Below are positions 6,403 to 12,648 of a stretch of 12,648 nucleotides of DNA, in pieces. The stretch comes from Spartobacteria bacterium UBA5019. Lineage in GTDB: Bacteria; Verrucomicrobiota; Verrucomicrobiia; Chthoniobacterales; Terrimicrobiaceae. The first letter of the stretch is position 1; every line of letters begins with the position of its first letter. The stretch is taken from NCBI GenBank assembly GCA_002396485.1, contig DGXZ01000024.1:1-12648 (forward strand), given 5' to 3'. The position numbers were made by a program, and so were the translations under genes. Under the pieces are notes generated by a model, which worked only from the letters and a program-made list of their open reading frames with translations, did no database searches and was not told the origin of the DNA.

Positions 6403-7332
6403 ATGATCGAAATCACATTACAGTTGGAAGCGATCCTGAAGCTCGAGAATCGGGAAAATCTCCTGGAGAATTTCATCAAAGAGGGCGTTGACGATGAGGT
6501 GCTGGGCTATCTCACCGACGAGGATCTGGTGAATCTCGGCATCAAGCGCATTGGAGACCGCAGGCGCTTGCTTGCGGCCTTTGCCCAAGTCGGCAAAGAA
6601 CACGGTATCGCCGTGGCGACCGTCATGCCGAAAGCCAGTGCGACCGCGCCGTATGTGAACAGCGTTGGGCTTTCCTTCGTGCCGATCCCACGCTTCACAA
6701 CGCTCGTTTGCATCAATCCGATTCGTGTTCTGGATTACAGGCTTTATTGCTCCACGAAGGGCATTGCCTTTCCGGATCAGAAAAATCCCACAGGTGATAA
6801 TCACCCGGTGGTGGATGTTTCCTGGCACGAAGGCATCGATTATTGCCTGTGGCTCACCGCCAAGGAGCGGGATGCGGGCACCATGGGCAATGACCAATTC
6901 TACCGCTTGCTTACCGATCTGGAATGGAGTTCAGCCGTGGGACTTCCCAACGAATCCGAGGAAACACCTGCCGAGCGCAGCAAAGAATTGCCAGGCTATC
7001 CCTGGGGCCCGGGCTACCCCCCGCGCAGAGGCGCCGGAAACTACCATCAGTCGCTCAAAGTCGATAACTTCAAGTTCACCTCGCCGGTGGATGCCTTTCC
7101 CCCGAACGAACACGGGATTTATGACCTCAGCGGGAATGTCTGGGAATGGGTGATGGACAACTACAACAGCTCGCGCACCTACCACACGCTGCGCGGAGGA
7201 GCCTGGGACTTCTGTGGTAACAGTCTCATGTCATCCGCCCGCAATGCGAACGACCCGAACGGGCGTGGCACCAGCATCGGATTCCGCATCGCATTTGCCG
7301 CCCAGGATACCCTCAACCAAACGAAAACATAA
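6403..7332 (+). CDS. SAM-domain/SUMF1 (FGE-sulfatase)-like fusion protein
   Basis: This 309-residue soluble protein has two domains. Residues ~1-65 look like a sterile alpha motif: a helical region with LENFIKEGVDDEVLGYLTDE, DLVNLGI, then GDRRRLLAAF, which is the classic SAM ending. Residues ~92-300 are a SUMF1/EgtB/PvdO-type domain of the C-type-lectin-like fold, with HPVVDVSW (134-141), YRLLTDLEW (167-175), YPWG (199-202), GIYDLSGNVWEW (238-249), RGGAW (264-268) and a final GFR (293-295). Cysteines are at 103, 116, 148 and 271, and the spaced cysteine pair of true formylglycine-generating enzymes is not evident near the RGGAW segment. The start of the domain is degenerate, lacking the usual FxMG. 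It is more likely a signalling, binding or scaffold protein than a sulfatase activator. The ATG at 6403 has GGAG 5 bases upstream; an ATG at 6370 would add 11 residues without a ribosome site. Confidence 0.85.
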   Translation: MIEITLQLEAILKLENRENLLENFIKEGVDDEVLGYLTDEDLVNLGIKRIGDRRRLLAAFAQVGKEHGIAVATVMPKASATAPYVNSVGLSFVPIPRFTTLVCINPIRVLDYRLYCSTKGIAFPDQKNPTGDNHPVVDVSWHEGIDYCLWLTAKERDAGTMGNDQFYRLLTDLEWSSAVGLPNESEETPAERSKELPGYPWGPGYPPRRGAGNYHQSLKVDNFKFTSPVDAFPPNEHGIYDLSGNVWEWVMDNYNSSRTYHTLRGGAWDFCGNSLMSSARNANDPNGRGTSIGFRIAFAAQDTLNQTKT

Positions 7333-7364
7333 CCCTGCGCCGCCTGTGGGCCGCGCTTTTATAG

Positions 7365-8324
7365 ATGACACCACTTGTTCTTATTGTCGGATTTCTCGGA
7401 TCGGGAAAAACCACCTTTCTCAAAAACCTCATGCCAGCGCTCGCTGTCGAAGGGCTGACGCCGGAGCTGATCATCAATGATTATCAGAATGCCCGCATCG
7501 ATGCGGAGCAGTTCAGCGACCTCGCCGCCGAGGTGAAGGCGCTCAGCGGTGACTGCGTGTGTTGCGGATCCAGAGACGAATTGCTGGAAGCTCTCCGGGA
7601 ATTCCGGCACGAGAGCGGCAGGGTCATGATCGTGGAAACCAATGGCACGACCGATTCCGCGCAGCTGATCGAATCCCTCGCGCTCGATCCCTCACTCAAA
7701 AATTTCAGTCCGCCAGTCCAACTCTCGGTTATCGACGGCAAGCGCTGGCAGCGCCGGTTTTGGCACAATGCCCTCGAGCGCGAGCAGGCCCGCACAGCCT
7801 CGCACATCCACATATCGCGCTCGGATTCCGTCACGGCGGAGCGCCTGGAAACCGTGTTGGAGTCACTGAAGGAATGCGGAGTCAGGGGGAAGAGGACGGA
7901 TCCCGTCGCATTCGCCAAGGACCTTGCACGCATCTCGGAGACCGCTGAGGAAACCCACGGTCACGAGCATCCCGCAGAGTGCGCCTGTGGACACCACTCG
8001 CACTCGCAGGACGTCCATGGGCACGATGCCCACCATTTCGCCTCATGTGAGATTCCACTGCCGGAGATTCTGGAGAGGAAGGCTTTCGATGCCCTCATGG
8101 ACGATTTGCCCGAGGAGGTCCTGCGGGCAAAGGGGCTCGTGGTTTTTAATGATGCTCCGGGCGAGTTTTTTGTTTTCCAAAAAGTCGGCTCCGATGACGA
8201 GACCCGTTTGTTTCCGGTTGGCCGTGAGCCCCGTGTCAAGACGCCGCTCCTGCTTCTCATCGGGCCCAGCCTTCCGGTCGAGGCCCTCCGAGAGCGTGTG
8301 GCGGGTCTCATGCCCGCCCGCTAG
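7365..8324 (+). CDS. COG0523/CobW-family G3E GTPase, putative metallochaperone
   Basis: This 319-residue protein belongs to the CobW/COG0523 branch of G3E P-loop GTPases, which deliver or sense metals, chiefly zinc. Walker A is GFLGSGKTT at 9-17. The metal-binding CxCC motif is at 64-67 (GDCVCC), and the Walker B/switch segment VMIVETNGTT is at 87-96. A histidine-rich stretch at about 198-224, with nearly half its residues His and two extra Cys (CAC), is a probable metal reservoir. A C-terminal CobW_C-like domain follows, to residue 319. The usual guanine-specifying NKxD is not found: the corresponding position reads HISRSD (149-154), so nucleotide preference may be relaxed. It starts 32 bp after the SAM-SUMF1 gene and is probably co-transcribed. 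No Zur-like operator or Shine-Dalgarno is seen. Confidence 0.88.
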   Translation: MTPLVLIVGFLGSGKTTFLKNLMPALAVEGLTPELIINDYQNARIDAEQFSDLAAEVKALSGDCVCCGSRDELLEALREFRHESGRVMIVETNGTTDSAQLIESLALDPSLKNFSPPVQLSVIDGKRWQRRFWHNALEREQARTASHIHISRSDSVTAERLETVLESLKECGVRGKRTDPVAFAKDLARISETAEETHGHEHPAECACGHHSHSQDVHGHDAHHFASCEIPLPEILERKAFDALMDDLPEEVLRAKGLVVFNDAPGEFFVFQKVGSDDETRLFPVGREPRVKTPLLLLIGPSLPVEALRERVAGLMPAR

Positions 8325-8334
8325 CAGGCCTGCT
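8323..8334. repeat. 12-bp perfect palindrome between convergent stop codons
   Basis: AGCAGGCCTGCT is a perfect palindrome that reaches from the last two bases of the CobW-family stop (TAG, 8322-8324) to the last base of the response-regulator stop (TCA on the plus strand, 8334-8336). Only 9 bp separate the stops. It has no loop and no T-run, so it is a weak candidate for a bidirectional terminator. A separate stem lies just before it in the CobW-family coding end (GCGGG 8301-8305 with CCCGC 8313-8317). Confidence 0.4.
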
Positions 8335-9125
8335 CAGATCGGCAGCAGAGTTTGCACCATGTTGTCGATGACGCCGGAGGAGATCGCGTAGCGCGTCAGG
8401 CTCGCCGTGTCGTGGATGCGCAGTTTGTCCATGAGGTTCTGGCGGTGTTTTTCCACGGTCTTGATACTGATGTTCAGTTCTCCGGCGACCTGCTTGTTCG
8501 CAGATCCCTCCGCGATGAGTTGGAGCACTTCCACCTCGCGACTCGTGAGCTTGATCGCCGGCTTGTGGCCGTTGCCGGAAGGGACTTCATCATAAATCGT
8601 CCGCATGCGGCGTGAGATGGCCGGACTGTGGAAGGTATTGCCCTTCGCCACCTCATGGATGGCGTGGGTGATGAGATTCGAAGGCGAATCCTTGAGCAAG
8701 TAGCCATGGATGTCTCCGTCGATAACCTGCTGGATGTATTGGTCGGTGCCGAAAGCGGTGAGCAGGATGATTCGGACATCGGGAGCGAGTTGCCGGATCT
8801 GGCGCGCGGCAGCGAGGCCGTTCAGGCGGGGCATTCCGATATCCATGAGGAGGACGGTCGGGCGTTTCTCGACGGCGAGGTCGACCGCTTTGCGGCCGTT
8901 GTCCGCCTCGCCGATGATCTCGATGGATTTATCCAGCTCGACCAGTGAGCGCAGCGCCTCCCGGATGAAGGTGTGGTCGTCCACGATCATGAGCCGGATC
9001 GTTGCGGTCACCTTCGGCTTGGATGGTTGGTTGTCGGGGGCGCTGCGTCTGGCTGCCATGAGAGGCCGCTTGGCTTCACGGGAAGAGGTTGTTGAGTGGC
9101 GTTTCGAAAGAGTGATTTTTTTCAT
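8334..9125 (-). CDS. NarL/FixJ-family response regulator (receiver + LuxR HTH)
   Basis: This 263-residue two-component response regulator has a receiver domain at about residues 42-160: acidic pair Asp49-Asp50 (IVDDH), phospho-acceptor Asp95 in VLLMDIGMPRLNG, switch Thr123 (LLTAFG) and Lys145 (YLLKDS). A LuxR-type helix-turn-helix at 193-248 starts LTSREVEVLQLIAEGSANKQ and contains NISIKTVEKHRQNLMDKL. A basic, Ser/Thr/Lys/Arg-rich extension of about 40 residues precedes the receiver if the ATG at 9125 (MKKITLSKRH) is used; the alternative ATG at 9059 (MAARRSAP) shortens it to ~18. Neither start has a Shine-Dalgarno. Open frame runs back to 9329 but the extra part looks non-coding. No histidine kinase is encoded in the window, so it is an orphan here. 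It converges with the CobW-family gene and points away from the 9558-12612 cluster. Confidence 0.93.
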   Translation of the reverse strand: MKKITLSKRHSTTSSREAKRPLMAARRSAPDNQPSKPKVTATIRLMIVDDHTFIREALRSLVELDKSIEIIGEADNGRKAVDLAVEKRPTVLLMDIGMPRLNGLAAARQIRQLAPDVRIILLTAFGTDQYIQQVIDGDIHGYLLKDSPSNLITHAIHEVAKGNTFHSPAISRRMRTIYDEVPSGNGHKPAIKLTSREVEVLQLIAEGSANKQVAGELNISIKTVEKHRQNLMDKLRIHDTASLTRYAISSGVIDNMVQTLLPI

Positions 9126-9240
9126 CGGGGTGTCTTGGTAGCAGTGATGGATTTGCGGCGTAATAGGGTGAATGCGAAATCGGCCGGAGCCGCTGCGCTC
9201 GACATCCCTAAGGGAAATCCCGATACGCCCGCCGGTTTCT

Positions 9241-9441
9241 TTATCGGTTGGAGGATTTGGCCTCCTCGGCTTGGAATGTGCGGGCGGTGGTTGCGGCACG
9301 CTCCATGGCGGCCAGCGTGCGGCCTTCACTGCGAACCTTGCTGTTTACTGTCTTTCCTGCGTTCGTGCGGGCCCGGTCCTCGCGGTCGATGTGGATGCGT
9401 GCAGCGGGGGCTGTTGTATTTTTTGGTGTTATGTTTTTCAT
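9241..9441 (-). CDS. Possible small basic protein
   Basis: A 66-residue open frame begins MKNITPKNTT and is rich in Ala, Arg, Lys and Thr (RIHIDREDRARTNAGK). Its codon use (mostly GCC, CGC, GAC, GAG, ATC, AAG) resembles that of the genes nearby, which favours real coding. Against it are the short length, no ribosome site and no recognisable family. It lies behind the response regulator on the same strand, 115 bp away, and its start resembles the regulator's (MKNIT versus MKKIT; ATGAAAAACATAAC versus ATGAAAAAAATCAC, 11 of 14 bases). It could be a nucleic-acid-binding peptide, a leader peptide or a chance frame. Confidence 0.35.
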   Translation of the reverse strand: MKNITPKNTTAPAARIHIDREDRARTNAGKTVNSKVRSEGRTLAAMERAATTARTFQAEEAKSSNR

Positions 9442-9557
9442 TTTTGGATCGGCTTCGAGCCGCTTCCCCGCATGCTCAACCGTGAGGGTGGCGGATGCGA
9501 TGGGGAGATGACCTTATTGGCGGGTGAGCGAAGCGGGGATTGATTGCTGTCGAAACT
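9442..9557. other. Intergenic region before the 9558-12612 cluster
   Basis: It contains a short perfect hairpin (CGGCT 9450-9454, AGCCG 9458-9462) and G-rich sequence, with no clear promoter or gene. If the small ORF at 9241-9441 is not real, the gene-free stretch runs from 9126 to 9557 and must hold the divergent promoters of the response regulator and the downstream cluster. I cannot place either promoter. Confidence 0.4.
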
Positions 9558-9854
9558 ATGACTCACCCAATGCTCGCCAAATTCGCAATCAACTACACCG
9601 TCTTTCCGGAACACAACAAACGCGTGGAGACCCACCACACGGATGATCCAGTCGAGGCAGAGACATTCCTTGTTCAACTTCTCACCAGCGGAGCCCGCAT
9701 CCATTCCATCATGCATGACGGAGTCCCCGTCGAACCCCATCAGTTCGACCGGCTGTTGAAAGTCGCTGCCACCAGAGTGGCCGCCGAACTCATCAGCCGA
9801 TCGCTCCACATGGACTACGCCGAGGTGAAACACCGCTTCGGCTTCGCCTCGTAA
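9558..9854 (+). CDS. Conserved-looking hypothetical protein
   Basis: This is a 98-residue soluble protein starting MTHPMLAKFAINYTVFPEHN. It reads as a well-formed small domain: an alternating strand (FAINYTVF), an acidic/His region (VETHHTDDPVEAETF), a helix, then SIMHDGVPVEPHQFDRLLKV, then two Ala/Leu-rich helices ending YAEVKHRFGFAS. It has no cysteine, signal peptide or membrane segment. I do not recognise a named family. The ATG at 9558 fits the clean N-terminus; an in-frame TTG at 9540 would add six residues. It lies 30 bp before the hydrolase-PRTase-esterase trio and is probably transcribed with it. His residues at several positions could bind metal, but this is speculation. Confidence 0.75.
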   Translation: MTHPMLAKFAINYTVFPEHNKRVETHHTDDPVEAETFLVQLLTSGARIHSIMHDGVPVEPHQFDRLLKVAATRVAAELISRSLHMDYAEVKHRFGFAS

Positions 9855-9884
9855 ACAAGCCGCCTCCTTTCAAAAACAAAAACC

Positions 9885-10619
9885 ATGCTCAACACGCATC
9901 ATAAAAACAGCCGCAGCAGGCTCGTGGACACCTTTTCGGGGATCGTCCAAATACCTGTCGATTCCATGCACCTCGAAGCCGAATGGATCATGCCACCGAA
10001 TGCCTCGGGGGTCGTGATCTTCGCCCACGGGAGTGGCAGCAGCCGCCACAGCCGGAGAAACCAATTCGTCGCCTCCATCCTGCATGAATCGGGGATCGGA
10101 ACCGTTCTACTGGATCTCCTCACAAGTCAGGAGGAAAGAAGGGACGCCGCCGATGGCCAACTCCGCTTCGACATCGAACTGCTCACCAACCGCCTGATCA
10201 CAGCCGTGAGGTGGGTGGAAGACCATCCAGCCGCACATGATCAGCCGATCGGCCTTTTCGGCGCCAGCACAGGAGCGGCTGCCGCCATCGCAGCGGCTTC
10301 CATCCTCGGCGACCGCATCAGCGCAGTCGTCTCGCGCGGCGGGCGCCCGGACTTGGCCTACGAGCACCTCCGCCACGTCACTGCTCCCACGCTTTTGATC
10401 GTGGGCGAGCGCGACGATGCTGTTGTGCGTTTGAACAAGGAGGCCAGCCAGCACCTGCGCTGCATGAAGAAAGTCTCAATTATCCCTGGTGCCACTCACC
10501 TTTTTGAAGAGCCAGGCGCACTGGAAAGGGTGGCAAGCCTTGCCGCGTCATGGTTCAAAAACCATCTCGCACGGGATTCCCGCAAACAGGAAACGCACAG
10601 GGAGGCTGTTGAAGTATGA
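9885..10619 (+). CDS. Alpha/beta hydrolase, dienelactone-hydrolase-like
   Basis: This 244-residue cytoplasmic hydrolase has an oxyanion-hole region FAHGSGSSRHSRRN at 46-59, a nucleophile elbow GASTGA at 126-131 (Ser128), the likely acid Asp177 in VGERDDAV, and the base His205 in PGATHLFEEPG. The HGSGSSRHS signature is typical of the COG1073/dienelactone-hydrolase-like group that often accompanies or is fused to phosphoribosyltransferases. The substrate is unknown. The start ATG at 9885 follows an A-rich leader without Shine-Dalgarno. Its stop overlaps the phosphoribosyltransferase start by 4 bp (ATGA, 10616-10619), the first of two such couplings in this cluster, so the product is probably needed in step with its partners. 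Confidence 0.88.
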   Translation: MLNTHHKNSRSRLVDTFSGIVQIPVDSMHLEAEWIMPPNASGVVIFAHGSGSSRHSRRNQFVASILHESGIGTVLLDLLTSQEERRDAADGQLRFDIELLTNRLITAVRWVEDHPAAHDQPIGLFGASTGAAAAIAAASILGDRISAVVSRGGRPDLAYEHLRHVTAPTLLIVGERDDAVVRLNKEASQHLRCMKKVSIIPGATHLFEEPGALERVASLAASWFKNHLARDSRKQETHREAVEV

Positions 10620-11281
10620 GTGCGCGATTCCAAAACCGCGAGGAGGCCGGGAGAATCCTTGCTGCAAAACTCATGATCTATGCCAATAGGCCGGAAACAA
10701 TCGTTCTCGCCCTCCCCCGTGGCGGCGTGCCGATTGGCTACGAAATCGCAAGGGCACTCAACCTGCCATTGGATGTGATGATCGTCCGAAAACTCGGCGT
10801 GCCTGGACATGAGGAACTCGCCATGGGCGCAATCGCCAGCGGTGGTGTGCGTGTATTGAACCGCAGCGTCATCGAGAGCCTGCGCATCCCGCCCGACTCG
10901 CTCGAGGCGGTCGAAAAACGCGAAGCGTTAGAATTGATGCGCCGCGAAGCGACCTACAGAGGGAATCGACACCCGATCCCGCTCAAGGGGAAGACGGTTA
11001 TTCTCGTCGATGACGGAGTCGCAACAGGATCGACCATGCGCGTGGCAATCAGCGCGCTCCGCGAGCAATATGTGGGCCGCATCATTCTGGCCACACCAGT
11101 CGCCCCGCCGACTGTGCGCTGGGAAATGGAGGCGCTGGTGGAGGATTTCGTAGCCCTTGTCATGCCGGAGGACTTCTTCGGCGTGGGCCAATGGTATGAC
11201 GACTTCACTCAAGTCTCCGATGACACCGTTTACGAACTTCTTCGGAAGGGTGCAAAACTTCAGCCGGCGGAGGTCGCATGA
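10616..11281 (+). CDS. Predicted phosphoribosyltransferase (COG1926 type)
   Basis: This 221-residue type I phosphoribosyltransferase-fold protein has the N-terminal segment FQNREEAGRILAAKL and the LPRGGVPIGYEIA strand-loop (33-45). The segment VRKLGVPGHEELAMGAIASG (57-76) is characteristic of COG1926. The PRPP-binding loop is VILVDDGVATGSTM (128-141), and the late motif PEDFFGVGQWYDDF is at 184-197. The two adjacent Asp residues of the PRPP loop are intact, so it should bind a ribose-phosphate ligand; no acceptor base can be named. Members are poorly characterised and some fold relatives are regulators rather than enzymes. GGAGG at 10601-10605 serves its start, and ATGA overlaps join it to the genes on both sides, so it is central to the trio. 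Confidence 0.92.
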   Translation: MSARFQNREEAGRILAAKLMIYANRPETIVLALPRGGVPIGYEIARALNLPLDVMIVRKLGVPGHEELAMGAIASGGVRVLNRSVIESLRIPPDSLEAVEKREALELMRREATYRGNRHPIPLKGKTVILVDDGVATGSTMRVAISALREQYVGRIILATPVAPPTVRWEMEALVEDFVALVMPEDFFGVGQWYDDFTQVSDDTVYELLRKGAKLQPAEVA

Positions 11282-12612
11282 ACGCCGCTGTCGAAACGAT
11301 TCGACGCGGCGCGCAACCACTACGCGGAGATCTATCGGACTATGACAGCCTCATCGAGCGCTGCGAAAAAGCAAAAGTCGTGATGCTCGGCGAGGCCACG
11401 CATGGCACACATGAATTCTATGAAGCCCGCGCGGAGATCACGAAACGGCTCATCGAAGAACTCGGCTTCAACGCCGTGGCCGTCGAAGCCGACTGGCCCG
11501 ATTCGTGGAGAGTGAATCAATTTGTAAGCGGCTCGGATGGCGACACGGCCGCAGCCGATGCGCTCAGTGGATTCAAACGATTTCCCCAGTGGATGTGGAG
11601 AAACAGCGATGTGCTCGACTTCACAGGTTGGCTCCGCGACCGCAATATCAACTCTGGGGAAAAGGAGGTCGGCTTCTACGGTCTCGACCTATACAGCCTC
11701 AACGAGTCGATGCAAGCTGTCCTCGACTACCTGCGTGAAACCGATCCCGCAGTGGCGCGAACATTTTCGCACCGCTACGCGTGCTTCGACCACTTCGGTG
11801 GCGATCCCAAGCGATACGGACTTTTTACCGGCACGGGCATTTCGAAGAGCTGCGAGGATGATGTCGTCGCCGCTCTTGCCGATCTGCGTCGTAAAAAAGG
11901 AGCCTGGCTCGGACTCGATGGTCACCGCGCCGGCGAGGCCTATTTCTGTGCCGAGCAGAATGCCACCGTCGTTGCCGATGCCGAAAACTACTACCGCACG
12001 ATGCTGCGCGGAGATGTCCAGTCCTGGAATCTCCGCGACCGGCACATGATGAGTACCCTGCTGGCGATATCCTCGCACCTGGAAGCTCTCCACGGACAAG
12101 CGAAGGTTGTCGTGTGGGCACACAATTCCCATATCGGAGACGCCCGCGCGACGCAAATGGGACATCGCGGTGAATTCAACATCGGCCAATTGGCGAGGGA
12201 ACATTTCGGCCCGGAGGCCGTTCTGATCGGCTTCACCACCCACAATGGCACAGTCACGGCGGCATCGGATTGGGACGCGCCAGCAGAACGGAAGGGGGTC
12301 CGTCCAGCGCACGCGCACAGTTGTGAAAATCTGTTCCACGAAACAGAGATTCCACGCTTCTGGCTGGATTTTTCAAAACACAAGGACTCTGCCGAGCTGC
12401 TTCACCATCCCCTGCTTCAACGTGCCATCGGAGTCATTTATCGACCAGAAACCGAGCGGGAAAGCCACTACTTCACAGCCAATGTCTCCGACCAGTTCGA
12501 TGCGGTTTTCCATTTCGATGAAACCCGCGCCGTAGAACCCCTCGAGCGCAGCCCCACTTGGGAGGCCGATGGAATCGCCGAGGTCGATGAGACCTACCCG
12601 ACCGGTCTCTAA
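11278..12612 (+). CDS. Erythromycin-esterase-like protein (COG2312)
   Basis: This 444-residue protein belongs to the erythromycin esterase superfamily (Ere/COG2312). The catalytic motif GEATHGTHEF is at 38-47 (Glu39, His42), and VAVEADWPDS at 67-76 carries the second conserved acid, Glu70. The segment FPQWMWRN is at 102-109, VGFYGLDLYS at 131-140, and the late histidines are in VVVWAHNSHIGDA (His282, His285). These correspond to the residues known to be required in EreB. It belongs to the large, widespread environmental branch with the GEATHGTHEF and RYACFDHFG motifs rather than to the plasmid EreA/EreB resistance enzymes, so macrolide hydrolysis should not be assumed. GGAGG at 11269-11273 lies just before the ATG, which overlaps the phosphoribosyltransferase stop by 4 bp. 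No signal peptide; length normal. Confidence 0.92.
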   Translation: MNAAVETIRRGAQPLRGDLSDYDSLIERCEKAKVVMLGEATHGTHEFYEARAEITKRLIEELGFNAVAVEADWPDSWRVNQFVSGSDGDTAAADALSGFKRFPQWMWRNSDVLDFTGWLRDRNINSGEKEVGFYGLDLYSLNESMQAVLDYLRETDPAVARTFSHRYACFDHFGGDPKRYGLFTGTGISKSCEDDVVAALADLRRKKGAWLGLDGHRAGEAYFCAEQNATVVADAENYYRTMLRGDVQSWNLRDRHMMSTLLAISSHLEALHGQAKVVVWAHNSHIGDARATQMGHRGEFNIGQLAREHFGPEAVLIGFTTHNGTVTAASDWDAPAERKGVRPAHAHSCENLFHETEIPRFWLDFSKHKDSAELLHHPLLQRAIGVIYRPETERESHYFTANVSDQFDAVFHFDETRAVEPLERSPTWEADGIAEVDETYPTGL

Positions 12613-12627
12613 GCCCGAAAGCGAAAA

Positions 12628-12648
12628 ATGAAAGGAAATGAACCCTTC
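12628..12648 (+). CDS. Possible start of another gene, cut by window end
   Basis: After the esterase stop two ATGs appear in an A-rich stretch: 12628 (reading MKGNEPF) and 12638, the latter right after AAAGGA. Either could begin the next gene of the same operon, but only seven codons or fewer are visible. Confidence 0.2.

Noticed and set aside
7100..7332. Variable region of a diversity-generating retroelement target (SUMF1-like C-terminus ending GFR)
   Set aside because: There is no reverse transcriptase, template repeat or second copy of this segment in the window, and the segment is not notably enriched in AAC/AAT codons.
9172..9543. Plus-strand 123-codon frame between the regulator and the trio
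   Set aside because: Its composition is erratic, with no domain; the minus-strand frame at 9241-9441 has the more gene-like codon use, though it too is uncertain.
11278..12612. Macrolide-resistance esterase (ereA/ereB)
   Set aside because: The sequence belongs to the broad environmental COG2312 branch and is coupled to a phosphoribosyltransferase; no resistance context or mobile element is present.

Overview
The window is a gene-dense, roughly 58-60% GC bacterial chromosome segment. The RecA sequence, the ECF-sigma operon carrying a GspG-like tail protein and the SAM-SUMF1 fusion all suggest Verrucomicrobiota. That placement is an inference from family resemblance; no rRNA or other decisive marker is present. 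I see no tRNA, rRNA, CRISPR array, transposase or integrase.

Layout. (1) 263-2586 (+) is an operon of an ECF sigma factor, a 126-residue single-pass membrane protein that overlaps it by 4 bp (likely its anti-sigma factor), and a 476-residue membrane-anchored protein ending in a pseudopilin-like motif. (2) 2607-5069 (-) is a tight operon of a family 4 uracil-DNA glycosylase, a PlsC-type acyltransferase and an alpha/beta hydrolase. It converges on block 1 and diverges from recA. (3) 5177-6196 (+) is recA, without an acidic C-terminal tail. (4) 6403-8324 (+) holds a SAM-domain/SUMF1-like fusion followed 32 bp later by a COG0523-type (CobW) metallochaperone GTPase with a His-rich segment. (5) 8334-9125 (-) is a NarL/LuxR-type response regulator with a basic N-terminal extension, with a doubtful small basic ORF behind it. 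(6) 9558-12612 (+) holds a 98-residue unknown protein and then a translationally coupled trio: alpha/beta hydrolase, COG1926-type phosphoribosyltransferase and erythromycin-esterase-like protein. A further gene may begin at the right edge.

How the genes may work together. Block 1 looks like a self-contained envelope-signalling unit. UDG and recA share a 107-bp divergent intergenic region and are both DNA-maintenance genes. The trio is the most interesting part. From memory, the same three domain types occur in pairwise fusions in two Mycobacterium tuberculosis DosR-regulon (dormancy) proteins. Here they are separate genes joined by ATGA overlaps, next to a divergently oriented orphan regulator of DosR's own family. 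I read this as a stress or quiescence module of unknown chemistry rather than macrolide resistance.

Clear Shine-Dalgarno sequences occur mainly at translationally coupled internal starts and before the SAM-SUMF1 gene. Most first genes of transcription units lack one, so several start choices rest on family alignment.
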